Position numbers and translations under genes: made by a program
The notes under the pieces: model-generated
The model's database searches: none
What the model was told of the DNA's origin: nothing
Seen by the model: the letters and a program-made list of their open reading frames with translations, nothing else
Source of the DNA: a beta proteobacterium L13
GTDB lineage: Bacteria; Pseudomonadota; Gammaproteobacteria; Burkholderiales; Chromobacteriaceae
Direction of reading: 5' to 3'
Length of the DNA: 64,000 bases
NCBI GenBank assembly: GCA_000335715.1
Contig: AMYZ01000012.1
Location: 1-64,000 of the forward strand
Shown here: positions 29,070-38,063 of the stretch, one piece after another
Layout: each line of letters begins with the position of its first letter
Numbering within the stretch: the stretch's first letter is position 1

Positions 29070-29249
29070 GCCCCCTCTGTCCCTTGTGCCTGAGATATTG
29101 CGGTGCGCGATTGCGTACCGGGTGTCCTTCGGCGAGGCGGCGTTGCGGCCAACCTTCTCTCCAGAGTGCCTCGCGTCCACAGTTCTTTTGCCTGAGAGTT
29201 TCCGGGGCGATTCCCCTTCGGCGCTGCCGCGTAGGCAGTCTCTCCTGTG
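29070..29249 (-). promoter_or_regulatory. Tandem glycine riboswitch in the glyA leader
   Basis: Read on the minus strand there are two consecutive glycine aptamers. Aptamer 1 starts GGAGAG, has the core GCCGAAGGGG and closes with CTCTCAGGCAAA; the linker (GGACGCGAGG) leads to aptamer 2, which opens GGAGAG, has GCCGAAGGA and closes with TCTCAGGCACAAGGGACAGA. These core strings are the consensus of the RNA family, which binds glycine, often cooperatively. Aptamer 2 contains a full repeat copy (29145-29153) in its variable stem. No clear terminator follows within the leader, so translational control or switching on is as likely as attenuation. Confidence 0.93.
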
Positions 29250-29303
29250 TGTGCGGCGCGGTGCGGCGGGGCGGGGCCCTACCGTGTCGCGCGTGGCTTG
29301 CAG

Positions 29304-29333
29304 AATCTAGAAGACCTGACGCGCTGGTGTCAA
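29304..29333 (-). promoter_or_regulatory. Predicted promoter of the glycine riboswitch-glyA transcript
   Basis: Minus strand: -35 TTGACA (29328-29333), 18-base spacer, -10 TAGATT (29304-29309), placing the start near 29297, just ahead of the first aptamer. Confidence 0.55.
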
Positions 29334-29367
29334 TGCGTGGCGGGTATTTATCGATGTGCAAACGCAG

Positions 29368-29406
29368 CAAAACGCCGCCCCTTGCACGGGGCAAGCAGGG
29401 CGGCGT
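29368..29406 (-). terminator. Terminator after the NTF2-like gene
   Basis: Minus strand: ACGCCGCCC outer stem (29398-29406 with 29372-29380) enclosing a CTTGC/GCAAG inner stem, followed by TTTTG. Confidence 0.8.
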
Positions 29407-29427
29407 GAGGCGTGTTTTGCCGGCGGG

Positions 29428-29877
29428 CTAGAACATGCCGTTGCCGTTGGCATCCTGCGCGGGCACCGGCTGGATCACGTCCCAGTGCTCGGCAATCTTG
29501 CCATCGGCCACGCGAAAGATATCCACCACCGCCACACCGCGCTCGCCGGGTTTGTCCTGGCTGTGCACGTGCAGCATCACCAGGTCGCCGTCGGCCAGCA
29601 CCCGCTTGATGCTGGCGCGGCTTTGCGGGTTATTGGCGCGGATCCAGCGCACGTAGTCCTGCAGCGGCGCGACGCCGTTGGCCACCTCCGGGTTGTGCTG
29701 GATGTAGCCGGGCGCCAGATAGCGGGCGGCGTCATCTGCATCCAGCTTGCTGAAGGCTGCGTCGTAAAAAGCCAGTACCAGCGCCTTGTTGGCGTCTTCG
29801 CGCGGGCCGGCCAGTGCGGGCAGGGCGGTGCTGGCCAGGCTTGCGGCCAACAGGGTGGCCATCAGCAGGCGCTTCAT
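29428..29877 (-). CDS. Secreted NTF2-like (SnoaL-type) protein
   Basis: A 149-residue protein with a signal peptide (MKRLLMATLLAASLASTALPALA) followed by a cone-shaped NTF2-like fold: ANKALVLAFYDAAFSKLDADDAARYLAPGYIQHNPEVANG is the opening seen in SnoaL-like polyketide-cyclase relatives, and VVDIFRVADGKIAEHWDVIQPVP the closing strands. Such exported relatives are common but their function is undefined. Its start overlaps the stop of the oxidoreductase gene by ATGA, so both belong to one operon controlled from the divergent LysR gene's promoter region. Confidence 0.85.
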   Translation of the reverse strand: MKRLLMATLLAASLASTALPALAGPREDANKALVLAFYDAAFSKLDADDAARYLAPGYIQHNPEVANGVAPLQDYVRWIRANNPQSRASIKRVLADGDLVMLHVHSQDKPGERGVAVVDIFRVADGKIAEHWDVIQPVPAQDANGNGMF

Positions 29878-30521
29878 TTGGCGGCCGCCACGGTAAAGCG
29901 CTGGCGATGGTGACGCGCCTGCTCGGCTTCGTCCACGATGGCCACCGCCAGGTCGGCCACGCTGATGCCGGCCGGCGCGTCGCCGTCCATCAGCAACTCA
30001 TTGGCGCCCAGACGGTACTGGCCGCTGCGCTCGCCCGGGGCCAGCAGGGCCGGCGGCGATACGAATACCCAGTCCAGCACGGTTTCGTCTTGCAGCTGGT
30101 TCAGTGCCTGGCGTGCGCCTTCGGCGCCTTCCTTGTATTCGGCCGGGAAGTGCGGGGTGTCGATCAGCTGCAGGCCCGGTGCCACGTACAGGCTGCCGGC
30201 GCCGCCTACTTCAATGAAACGTGCTACGCCGGCAGACTTGGTGCCGGCCACAATGGCGTCGTGGCCTTGCAGGAACAGCGTGCGGATGTCGGCTTTGTCC
30301 CAACCCGGGTTGAAGGCGCTGATCACCGCATCGTGGCCGGCTACGTCGCGGGCGATGGCGTCGGCGTCGTAGGCGTTGCTGGCCTTGACGGTAAGGTTGG
30401 CCGCAGCGGCAACCCGTTCCGGGCGGCTGACCAGGGCGGTAACGTGATGGCCGCGGGCCAGTAGTTCCTGTTGCAGGGCTTGGCCGACAAAACCGCTGGC
30501 GCCGATGAGTGCGATGTTCAT
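29874..30521 (-). CDS. NAD(P)-binding oxidoreductase (NmrA/YwnB-like atypical SDR)
   Basis: A 215-residue atypical short-chain dehydrogenase. MNIALIGASGFVGQAL gives the GxxGxxG dinucleotide motif at 7-13, with VSRPER closing the second strand; the family (YwnB, YesF, NAD-dependent epimerase-like) includes quinone or flavin reductases and enzymes of unknown substrate. Start ATG at 30521; upstream in-frame codons lack signals. First gene of a two-gene operon with the secreted NTF2-like protein, divergent from a LysR regulator, a layout seen in stress- or quinone-responsive loci. Substrate not deducible. Confidence 0.87.
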   Translation of the reverse strand: MNIALIGASGFVGQALQQELLARGHHVTALVSRPERVAAAANLTVKASNAYDADAIARDVAGHDAVISAFNPGWDKADIRTLFLQGHDAIVAGTKSAGVARFIEVGGAGSLYVAPGLQLIDTPHFPAEYKEGAEGARQALNQLQDETVLDWVFVSPPALLAPGERSGQYRLGANELLMDGDAPAGISVADLAVAIVDEAEQARHHRQRFTVAAAK

Positions 30522-30626
30522 GCTGTGTCCTTTCGGGTGGGGTAGGGGAATGACTGCATGGTAGATCACGCGCTTGTGGCTGATAATCCGTTATGAAATT
30601 CAATCATTGTTAAGCTGAGGTTGATG

Positions 30627-31508
30627 ATGGAAGCGCTACGCAGCATGGCGGTATTTGCCGCCGTGATAGAACAGGGCTCGATGAACGCTGCAGGGCGGGC
30701 ACTGGGCATGACCGCATCGGCGGTAAGCCAGCATGTGCGCCAGCTGGAACAGCATCACCAGGTAGCTTTGCTGCACCGCACTACCCGCAAGCTCACGCTC
30801 ACCGAAGCCGGCAGCGTGTTTTACCGCAGCTGTGCTGCCATGTTGGCCGCTGCGCGCGAAGCCAGCGTGCAGATGGCGGCATTGCGCGACGAGCCAGTGG
30901 GCGAGCTGCGCATTGCCGCGCCCAGCGGTTTTGCCGGCGGGGTGCTGGGGCAGGCGCTGGCCCCGCTGCTGGCGGCCAACCCTGGTTTGAGCCTGCGGCT
31001 GTTTTTTCAGGACGAGATGATCGACCTGGTGCAGCACCGTATAGACCTGGCGCTGCGCGCCGGTAACCAGCCGGACTCCACGCTGGTGGCGCGCCATCTG
31101 GCCGACTGGCCCTTTGTGCTGGTGGCTGCGCCGGCCTACCTGGCGGCGCGCGGCACGCCACAGCTGCCAGGGCAGCTGTACCAGCACGACTGGATAGGGC
31201 TGGAGCAGGAGCACGGCCTGACACCGCTGCGTTTGCAACGCGAGGGGGAGGTGGAAATATTGCGCCTGCGCTGCCGTATCGCCAGCAACAGCATGCTGTC
31301 GGCGCGCGCGTTTGCACTGGATGGGCTGGGTATTGCCATGCAGCCGGAGCCGGAAGTGCGCGCCCAGCTGCAGGCCGGTTTGCTCGTGCAGCTGCTGCCA
31401 GACTGGCAGGCACCTGCGCTGCCGGTCTACGCGGTAACGCCGCGCCGCGACGTGCTGCCTGCCAAGGTGCGGCACGCTATAGCTTTATTGCAACAATCCA
31501 TGCACTAG
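30627..31508 (+). CDS. LysR-family regulator divergent from the oxidoreductase operon
   Basis: A 293-residue regulator: winged helix at the N-terminus (GSMNAAGRALGMTASAVSQHVRQLEQHHQVALLHRTTRKLTLT) and a periplasmic-binding effector domain. Three starts are possible (TTG 30621, ATG 30624, ATG 30627); TGAGG at 30616-30620 best fits the ATG at 30627. The 105-base divergent space with the oxidoreductase operon suggests it controls that operon. Two repeat copies in the coding part (30842, 30972). Confidence 0.88.
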   Translation: MEALRSMAVFAAVIEQGSMNAAGRALGMTASAVSQHVRQLEQHHQVALLHRTTRKLTLTEAGSVFYRSCAAMLAAAREASVQMAALRDEPVGELRIAAPSGFAGGVLGQALAPLLAANPGLSLRLFFQDEMIDLVQHRIDLALRAGNQPDSTLVARHLADWPFVLVAAPAYLAARGTPQLPGQLYQHDWIGLEQEHGLTPLRLQREGEVEILRLRCRIASNSMLSARAFALDGLGIAMQPEPEVRAQLQAGLLVQLLPDWQAPALPVYAVTPRRDVLPAKVRHAIALLQQSMH

Positions 31509-31852
31509 CTGTTGATTATTTCTTGTGCAGTTATTGACATTTGCATTTGTGAATAACTTAAAAAAACTTGTATGTATTGAAATATTTGGCTAACAAACAA
31601 AAGGGCATGCTGAGGTTTAAAGATTTCGTTGGCTAAAGCCCCGTTGGTAGCGCATAAATTCAATGAAAATGCTTACAAGTGAGTGAGAAACGTTTTGTAT
31701 CCGGCTCACTTTGGCATGTTTACGTGCCATTTCGACAGTATTTTGTATGCAAATTGTTTTGTGGTGCCTGGGGAATCTGGCTGGCGTGCTTGGTAGTACC
31801 ATCCCGCAGTCCGAAAAAACATATCAATAGACATTCAGGGGAAGCTCGAATC
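31509..31852. other. AT-rich intergenic leader upstream of the chemoreceptor, no gene seen
   Basis: This 344-base stretch is markedly richer in A and T than its neighbours. A TTGACA at 31534-31539 could be a -35 box but no good -10 follows at the right distance. Short open frames on both strands lack ribosome sites. It may hold a long 5' untranslated region of the chemoreceptor gene; I recognise no RNA family. Confidence 0.4.
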
Positions 31853-33721
31853 ATGACACTACGCACGCGCTTGATGATCTTTGTCCTGCTGGTACTCACC
31901 ACATTGTCAGTGGTGTTCTGTACCGTGGCGTACCTGAAAATGAGCTCGGCGCTGGAACAAGAAATCCAGAGCGAAATCAAGATGGCTGCTGACAACAAAG
32001 TAAGCTTTGTCAGCGAATGGGTGGATAGCCGCCAGAAAATCGTGGGCTCGGTGCTGCCGCGTTTTGGTACTGGCGAGCTCAAGCCCATGCTGGATCAGGC
32101 CCGCGATGCCGGTGGCTTTGACGATATGTACGTCGGCCAGCCGGATAAAACCATGACCCAGTTCACCGGTGGTGCGCCTGTGCCCCCGGGCTACGATCCT
32201 ACCGTACGCCCCTGGTACCTGGCTGCCAAAGATGCTACGGGCCCGATTGCCTCGCCGCCTTACATCGATGCGGCCACCAAACGCCCCATCATCACCTTCG
32301 CCCAGGCGCGCAAGGACGGTGGCAACCTGCTGGCCGTGGCTGGTGGTGACGTTACCCTGGCGCGCGTAGTGCAAGAAGTCACTGCCGCCAAGCTGCCCGG
32401 TGATGGTTTTGCCTTCCTGGTCACTGCCGAAGGCGACGTGATTGCCCACCCGCAAAAAGATTCGGGCCTGAAGAAAATCAGTGAAGTGATGCCGGGCTTT
32501 GACCTGGGCGCGCTGGCTAAAGACGGCCAGATTCAGGAAGTGTCGGTAGACGATGCCACCAGCCTGGTTGCGCTGTACCCGGTACCGAAAACCAGCTGGC
32601 TGTTTGGCGTGGTGGTACCCAAGGCTGCCGCGCTGGCACCGGTGAAACAGCTGCTTTCCGTGATGGCAGGCCTGGCTGTGGCTGCCTTGGTGCTGGCTGG
32701 TATCCTGGCGTATGCCGGTGTGGCCAAGATGCTGGCGCCGCTGAACGTGCTGCACAAGGCCATGGTCGAGGTGGCGAGTGGCCATGGCGACCTGACCAAA
32801 ACCCTGCCGGTAGGCAACCGTGACGAAGTGGGCCAGATTGCCGAAGCGTTCAACCAGTTTGTGGCCAAGCTGCGCGAGATGTTCATCACCGTGCGTGACG
32901 AATCCGACGCCCTGGCGCGCGACGCCGCCGACCTGAACCGTGTGGCCGAGCAAATCGCCCAGGACTCGCGCGTGCAGTCCAGCGAGCTGTCGGCTACTGC
33001 CGCCACCATCGAAGAGATCACCGTCAGCATCAACCACATTGCCGACCACGTGGGCGAAACCGAAGCGCTGGTATCGCGTTCGCGCAGCAACTCGGTGGAA
33101 AGCCACCGCGCCATGACCGAAGTCGAGCGCGAAGTGCAGTCCATCCTGCACGCGGTGTCGTCGCTGCACGGTGTAATGGGCAGCCTGTCCGGCCAGTCTG
33201 AACAGATCAAGGGCATTGTCGGTGTGATCCGCGATATTGCCGACCAGACCAACCTGCTGGCGCTGAACGCTGCCATCGAAGCGGCCCGTGCCGGGGAAAG
33301 CGGCCGCGGCTTTGCCGTGGTGGCCGACGAGGTACGCAAGCTGGCCGAGCGCACCGCTACCGCCACCGTGCAGATTGCCGAGATGATCGATACCGTCATC
33401 CGCCGCACCGGCGAAGCCATTACCCATGCGGATGTCACCAACGAGAAAGTCAGCTCCGGTGTGACCTTGTCGCGTGAAGCTGCCTGTAAGGTGGAAGAGA
33501 TCAAGCACAGTGCCGAGGAGATTTCCTCGCGCATGAGCGAAATCACTTCGTCCACCGCCGAGCAAGGTGTGGCCACCAACGAAATGGCCCGCAGCGCCGA
33601 GCGCGTGAATGTGATGGCACAGCAAACCGATACCAGCCTGCAAGAAGCGCTGGCGACCATCAATGTGCTGGCTTCGCGTGGTGACGAGCTGAAAGCGCTG
33701 GTGGCAAGGTTCCGCCTGTAA
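31853..33721 (+). CDS. Methyl-accepting chemotaxis protein with dCache sensor
   Basis: A 622-residue transmembrane chemoreceptor. Helix 1 lies at about 8-28; the periplasmic double-Cache domain follows (about 35-265, with [14 protein letters not shown] and [15 protein letters not shown], typical of amino- or organic-acid sensors); helix 2 at about 270-290; HAMP to about 345; then the signalling domain, with the tip [22 protein letters not shown] in the CheA/CheW-binding hairpin. Start ATG at 31853 after CAGGGGAAG. No chemotaxis genes adjoin it, as is usual for dispersed receptors. Ligand unknown. Confidence 0.94.
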   Translation: MTLRTRLMIFVLLVLTTLSVVFCTVAYLKMSSALEQEIQSEIKMAADNKVSFVSEWVDSRQKIVGSVLPRFGTGELKPMLDQARDAGGFDDMYVGQPDKTMTQFTGGAPVPPGYDPTVRPWYLAAKDATGPIASPPYIDAATKRPIITFAQARKDGGNLLAVAGGDVTLARVVQEVTAAKLPGDGFAFLVTAEGDVIAHPQKDSGLKKISEVMPGFDLGALAKDGQIQEVSVDDATSLVALYPVPKTSWLFGVVVPKAAALAPVKQLLSVMAGLAVAALVLAGILAYAGVAKMLAPLNVLHKAMVEVASGHGDLTKTLPVGNRDEVGQIAEAFNQFVAKLREMFITVRDESDALARDAADLNRVAEQIAQDSRVQSSELSATAATIEEITVSINHIADHVGETEALVSRSRSNSVESHRAMTEVEREVQSILHAVSSLHGVMGSLSGQSEQIKGIVGVIRDIADQTNLLALNAAIEAARAGESGRGFAVVADEVRKLAERTATATVQIAEMIDTVIRRTGEAITHADVTNEKVSSGVTLSREAACKVEEIKHSAEEISSRMSEITSSTAEQGVATNEMARSAERVNVMAQQTDTSLQEALATINVLASRGDELKALVARFRL

Positions 33722-33760
33722 TCCGGCATGCCGGGCGCGAGCCCGCCTGGCATGCACCAG

Positions 33761-33796
33761 ACAAACCCTGTTTGCTTTGCAAGCAGGGTTTGTTTT
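33761..33796 (+). terminator. Terminator after the chemoreceptor gene
   Basis: ACAAACCCTGTTTGC, short loop, GCAAGCAGGGTTTGTTTT. Confidence 0.85.
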
Positions 33797-33846
33797 CACT
33801 CCCCCGAGCCCCGCTAGCGAGGCTCGTTTTGCATCTAGAGGCAGCT

Positions 33847-34791
33847 ATGCAAGACCCGTTGGCCGCAGTGGCCATTGACGATGTAATCATTCTGGACGGT
33901 GCCATGGCGTCCGAGCTGGAGCGCCGCGGCTGCGACCTGAACGACGCCTTGTGGTCGGCGCGTGTGCTGCTGGAGGCGCCCGAGCTGATCCGCCAGGTGC
34001 ATTACGACTACTACGCTGCCGGTGCCGACGTGGCCACCACGGCCAGCTATCAGGCCAGCTTCGAGGGCTTTGCCCAGCGTGGTATCGGCCACGAACAGGC
34101 CGTGGCGCTGATGCAGCAGTCGGTACGCCTGGCGCAAGAAGCGCGCGATGCGTTCTGTGCCGATGCGGCCAACTTGGCCGGGCGCAAGCCGCCGCTGGTG
34201 GCGGCCTCGGTCGGCCCCTACGGTGCCATGCTGGCCGACGGTTCCGAATACCGCGGTGGCTATGGACTCAGCGTGCAGCAGCTGATGGATTTCCACCGCC
34301 CGCGTATCGCGGCACTGCTGGCAGCCGGCCCCGACTTGCTGGCTGGCGAGACCTTTCCGTGCGCCGAAGAGGCGCTGGCACTGGCCACCCTGCTGCGCGA
34401 CGAGTTTCCCGATGCGCGCGCCTGGGTCAGCTTCTCCTGCCGCGATGCGGCCAACCTCAGCGATGGCACGCCGCTGGCCGACGCGGTAGCGGCACTGGCC
34501 GGGTTTCCGCAGGTCGTGGCGGTGGGCGTGAATTGCACCGCGCCGCGCCACATTGCACCATTATTGGGCGAAGCGGCACGGGTTTCGGGCAAGCGCCTGC
34601 TGACTTACCCCAACTCGGGCGAAAGCTACGACGCTACTACCAAGACCTGGCACGGCAGCAGCGACCCGGGTGCCTTTGCCGACGCTGCCCGCCAGTGGCG
34701 CGCGGCCGGAGCCGCCTGCATCGGCGGCTGCTGCCGTACCACGCCGCAAGACATCCGCGCGCTAAGCGCCTGGCTGCGCCCGCAACGCTAA
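33847..34791 (+). CDS. mmuM: Homocysteine S-methyltransferase (MmuM-like)
   Basis: Transfers a methyl group from S-methylmethionine (or SAM) to homocysteine, giving methionine. The 314-residue zinc enzyme has ILDGAMASELERRG at the N-terminus and the three zinc ligands C230 (GVNC), C295 and C296 (GGCCRT). Length is that of MmuM rather than cobalamin-dependent MetH. Start ATG at 33847 with AGAGG ahead; a repeat copy covers codons 5-8 (33858-33866). No mmuP-type transporter gene adjoins it. Single gene between two terminators. Confidence 0.9.
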   Translation: MQDPLAAVAIDDVIILDGAMASELERRGCDLNDALWSARVLLEAPELIRQVHYDYYAAGADVATTASYQASFEGFAQRGIGHEQAVALMQQSVRLAQEARDAFCADAANLAGRKPPLVAASVGPYGAMLADGSEYRGGYGLSVQQLMDFHRPRIAALLAAGPDLLAGETFPCAEEALALATLLRDEFPDARAWVSFSCRDAANLSDGTPLADAVAALAGFPQVVAVGVNCTAPRHIAPLLGEAARVSGKRLLTYPNSGESYDATTKTWHGSSDPGAFADAARQWRAAGAACIGGCCRTTPQDIRALSAWLRPQR

Positions 34792-34825
34792 AGCCATGCC
34801 CGGCCTGTATCGGCCAAGTTCGCTA

Positions 34826-34865
34826 CAACAAGGCCTGTCTGCCACGCAGACAGGCCTTGTTGTTG
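34826..34865 (+). terminator. Terminator after mmuM
   Basis: CAACAAGGCCTGTCTGC, loop CAC, GCAGACAGGCCTTGTTG, then TTG: a 17-bp stem. Confidence 0.88.
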
Positions 34866-35031
34866 ATGGGGCAGGGTGGCTCGCTGTGCCGTTATCGGCG
34901 TAGCCCGGCTTGGCCAGCGTGGCCGTACTTTTATCGCTATCGCTGGCAAGCTTGTTGCTTGTTGCAGTGCAGCGTCCACCAGCCTACCCGGCTGGCAGGG
35001 CGCCGACCTGACAACTGCAAGTGGTAAAACC

Positions 35032-35670
35032 ATGACGAGCGAAAGCAAGTGCCTGGAAGGCGGACACAATCCGCTGGCACATACCTGGGCGGAAGACCTG
35101 CTGGCCTTCCTGATCGGTACCTCCTTTATCGGCCTGGGCATGGCCATGTTCGCGCAGGCCGGGCTGCTTACCGGCGGTACGGCCGGCGTTGCCTTTCTGT
35201 TGCACTACTACAGCGGCGCGTCGTTTGGCTGGCTGTTCTTCATCATCAATCTGCCGTTTTACTGGCTGGCACTGCGCCAGATGGGGCGCGCCTTCACCTT
35301 GCGTACCTTTGTGGCCGTGGGCCTGGTGTCGCTGTTTTCCAGCTTGCACCGTACGCTGTTCCCGTTTGCCGGCAGCCTGAACCCTTATTACACCGGGCTG
35401 TTGGGCGGCCTGCTGATCGGCATGGGCGTGATTGCGCTTTTCCGTCACAAGGCCAGCGTGGGCGGGGTGAATATCCTGGCGCTGTACGTGCAGCAACGCT
35501 ACGGGCTGCGGGCCGGCAAGCTGCAGTTCGGCTTTGACTTGCTGGTGATGGCTGGCGCGCTGCTGGTAGCAGGTTGGCCGCAGCTGCTGGGCTCGCTGAT
35601 CGGCGCGGCAGCCATGAGCCTGGTGATCGGTTTTTATCACCGGCCGGATCGTTACATCGCCCAGTCCTGA
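35032..35670 (+). CDS. YitT-family membrane protein, first of a tandem pair
   Basis: A 212-residue protein with about five membrane helices of the YitT family (function unknown, proposed transporter). AEDLLAFLIGTSFIGLGMAMFAQAGLLTGGTAG opens the domain; LFRHKASVGGVNILALYVQQRYGLRAGKLQ is the conserved central loop; the C-terminus YHRPDRYIAQS matches its neighbour's NHRPDRYIGT. Start ATG at 35032. The gene following at 35863 encodes a protein of identical length and similar sequence, so the pair arose by tandem duplication; 192 bases separate them. Confidence 0.88.
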   Translation: MTSESKCLEGGHNPLAHTWAEDLLAFLIGTSFIGLGMAMFAQAGLLTGGTAGVAFLLHYYSGASFGWLFFIINLPFYWLALRQMGRAFTLRTFVAVGLVSLFSSLHRTLFPFAGSLNPYYTGLLGGLLIGMGVIALFRHKASVGGVNILALYVQQRYGLRAGKLQFGFDLLVMAGALLVAGWPQLLGSLIGAAAMSLVIGFYHRPDRYIAQS

Positions 35671-35862
35671 CGCGCGGGGTAGAAAATTGCCGTGCTGCCT
35701 GCTTGTCATGAGCTTGGGGCGGGGTATTGAGCCAAGTGGCGAGCTTATTGGTGATAAATTGCTTTGTGGTTGATTTCTGCAATGGCTTGATGCTGATTAA
35801 TTGTGATTATTGGCAGTATTGGTAAAATAACGAAATTGTTGCATTGCAATAGAGAACCCAAG

Positions 35863-36501
35863 ATGACCGCTACTGCTACCACCCTGCCGCCGGCTGCCCC
35901 GGACGATGCGCTGGGCCATACCTGGCTGGAAGACGTACTCGCCATTGTGGTGGGGACGCTGCTGATTTCCTTCGGCGTGGCCATGTTCAAAAGCGCCGGC
36001 CTGCTCACCGGCAGTACCGCCGGCCTGGCCTTTCTGGTGCACTACCAGACGGGCGTGCCGTTTGGCGTGGCGTTTTCGCTGATCAACCTGCCGTTCTACT
36101 GGTTGGCGGTAAAACGCATGGGCTGGCTGTTTACGATGAAGACCTTTGTGGCAGTGAGCCTGCTGTCGCTGTTTACCGGCCTGCACGGCCAGTTTGCCCA
36201 CTTTGGCGGCCTGAATCCGTTTTACAGCGGCCTGATCGGTGGCTTGATGATGGGTATGGGCTTTATTGCGCTATTCCGTCACAAAGCCAGCCTGGGCGGG
36301 GTGAACATTCTGGCGCTGTACGTGCAGGACCGTTACGGCATTCGCGCCGGCAAGCTGCAGCTGGGGGTGGACATGGTCATCCTACTGGCGTCGCTGTTCC
36401 TGGTGAGCGTGCCGGCGCTGCTGGGTTCCATTCTGGGGGCTGCCGCGCTGAATATGGTGATTGCCATGAACCACCGGCCAGACCGCTATATCGGCACCTG
36501 A
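35863..36501 (+). CDS. YitT-family membrane protein, second of the tandem pair
   Basis: Also 212 residues with the same layout as the preceding paralogue: LEDVLAIVVGTLLISFGVAMFKSAGLLTGSTAG, then LFRHKASLGGVNILALYVQDRYGIRAGKLQ. The N-terminal 20 residues differ (TATATTLPPAAPDD), and many loop residues have changed, so the duplication is not recent. The spacer before it is AT-rich (about 35700-35850) and probably carries a separate promoter, implying distinct regulation. Function unknown. Ends at a strong terminator. Confidence 0.88.
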   Translation: MTATATTLPPAAPDDALGHTWLEDVLAIVVGTLLISFGVAMFKSAGLLTGSTAGLAFLVHYQTGVPFGVAFSLINLPFYWLAVKRMGWLFTMKTFVAVSLLSLFTGLHGQFAHFGGLNPFYSGLIGGLMMGMGFIALFRHKASLGGVNILALYVQDRYGIRAGKLQLGVDMVILLASLFLVSVPALLGSILGAAALNMVIAMNHRPDRYIGT

Positions 36502-36517
36502 GTCGTGCACCACCCAT

Positions 36518-36547
36518 GAAAAAACCGGCCACAGGCCGGTTTTTTTG
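36518..36547 (+). terminator. Terminator after the second yitT-like gene
   Basis: GAAAAAACCGGCC, loop ACA, GGCCGGTTTTTTT; likely bidirectional with dbpA. Confidence 0.93.
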
Positions 36548-36569
36548 TGCCACGTCTTAATAGACAGGC

Positions 36570-37952
36570 TTATTCCACAAAGCGCATCTTGTAGCTCTTG
36601 GCCTTGATCTTGCCCGCGCTCAGGCGCTCGAAAGCCTGCTGCGCAATGTGGTGATCCAGTGCCACGAAGGTGTTGAACTCGAACACGGTGATCTTGCCCA
36701 CCTGTTTGCCGTCCACGCCGCCTTCGCCGGTCAGCGCGCCCAGAATGTCGCCCGGGCGCAGCTTTTCGCGTTTGCCACCGGCAATTTCCAGCATCACCAT
36801 CGGTGGCTGCAGCGGGCCGCCAGGTGCCGGTTTCAGGTCGGCCAGTTCTTCCCAGGCCAGGTCGGCTTTCTGGTATTCCTCGATGCTGGCGGCGCGGCGT
36901 GCGTCGCTAGGGCTGACCAGCGTCAGCGCCAGGCCGTGCTTGTCGCCGCGGCCGGTACGGCCGATACGGTGAATGTGCACTTCTGGGTCGTGTGCCACAT
37001 CCACGTTGATCACCAGGTCCAGGTCCTTGATGTCCAGGCCGCGGGCGGCTACGTCGGTGGCCACCAGCACGGTGATGGTCTTGCCGGCAAAGCGCGCCAG
37101 AATCTGGTCGCGGTCGCGCTGTTCCAGCTCGCCGTACAGGGCTTCGGCGCTAAAGCCGGCCTGCTGCAGCTCGGCCACCAGCTCTTTACAGCGCTGTTTG
37201 GTGTTGCAGAAGGCCAGGGCAGAGGTTGGCCGCACGCTGTGCAGTACACGGGCGACGATGTCCAGGCGCTGGTCCGGGTCGATCTCGTACCACCATTGTT
37301 CGATCTGGCCGGCGTCGTGCAGGGCTTCCACTTTCACCATGTGTGGCTGCTTCATGAACTGCTCGGCCAGCTTGCGGATGTTGTCCGGGTAGGTGGCGCT
37401 GAACATCAGCGTCTGGCGATTGCGCGGGCAGGCGCGCACGATGCCGACGATTTCTTCGATAAAGCCCATGTCCACCATGCGGTCGGCTTCATCCAGCACC
37501 AGCGTTTTCACGCCGGCCAGCTCCAGCGTGCCGCGCGACAGGTGGTCTTGCAGGCGGCCCGGGGTACCCACCACGATGTGTGCGCCGTGTTCCAGCGACG
37601 CGCGTTGCGGCGCCATTGGCGTACCACCGCACAGGGTGATGACCTTGATATTGTCGATGCAGCGCGCCAGGCGGCGGATTTCCTGCGCTACCTGGTCGGC
37701 CAGCTCGCGCGTGGGGCACAGTACCAGTGCCTGAATGGCAAACCAGCGCGGGTTGATGTTAGTGAGCAGGCCCAGGCCAAATGCTGCTGTCTTGCCGCTG
37801 CCGGTTTTGGCCTGTGCGATGACGTCGCGGCCGTCCAGTACGGCTGGCAGGCTTTCTGCCTGAATGGCGGTCATGCTGGTGTAGCCCAGGCTATCGAGGT
37901 TGGAAAGCAGGTTTTGCGGCAGTTGCAGGGTGCTGAATTTGGCTTTGTTCAC
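36570..37952 (-). CDS. dbpA: ATP-dependent RNA helicase DbpA
   Basis: DEAD-box helicase acting in large ribosomal subunit assembly, recruited by hairpin 92 of 23S rRNA. The 460 residues contain the Q motif, Walker A AKTGSGKT, motif Ia PTRELA, DEAD in VLDEADRMVDMG, SAT (MFSATY) and motif VI HRIGRTGR, followed by the C-terminal DbpA RNA-binding domain (about 385-460), which ends KAKSYKMRFVE and distinguishes it from RhlE or SrmB. Start ATG at 37952. Converges on the yitT genes. One repeat copy in the coding part (37225). Confidence 0.96.
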   Translation of the reverse strand: MNKAKFSTLQLPQNLLSNLDSLGYTSMTAIQAESLPAVLDGRDVIAQAKTGSGKTAAFGLGLLTNINPRWFAIQALVLCPTRELADQVAQEIRRLARCIDNIKVITLCGGTPMAPQRASLEHGAHIVVGTPGRLQDHLSRGTLELAGVKTLVLDEADRMVDMGFIEEIVGIVRACPRNRQTLMFSATYPDNIRKLAEQFMKQPHMVKVEALHDAGQIEQWWYEIDPDQRLDIVARVLHSVRPTSALAFCNTKQRCKELVAELQQAGFSAEALYGELEQRDRDQILARFAGKTITVLVATDVAARGLDIKDLDLVINVDVAHDPEVHIHRIGRTGRGDKHGLALTLVSPSDARRAASIEEYQKADLAWEELADLKPAPGGPLQPPMVMLEIAGGKREKLRPGDILGALTGEGGVDGKQVGKITVFEFNTFVALDHHIAQQAFERLSAGKIKAKSYKMRFVE

Positions 37953-38063
37953 AATGACTTGGCGTGGGTTGATATGGCAAGGCGCGGAGTGTAGCAGCTG
38001 GCGGCGCTGCGGCCAACCTTGGGCGCGGTTTTAACACGCTGCCGGGGCTGGCCCAGTGCGGTA

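Noticed and set aside
31633-31660. A flagellar sigma28 promoter before the chemoreceptor gene
   Set aside because: TAAAGCCC and GCGCATAA look similar to the two boxes but the spacing is too short and the position is over 190 bases from the start codon.
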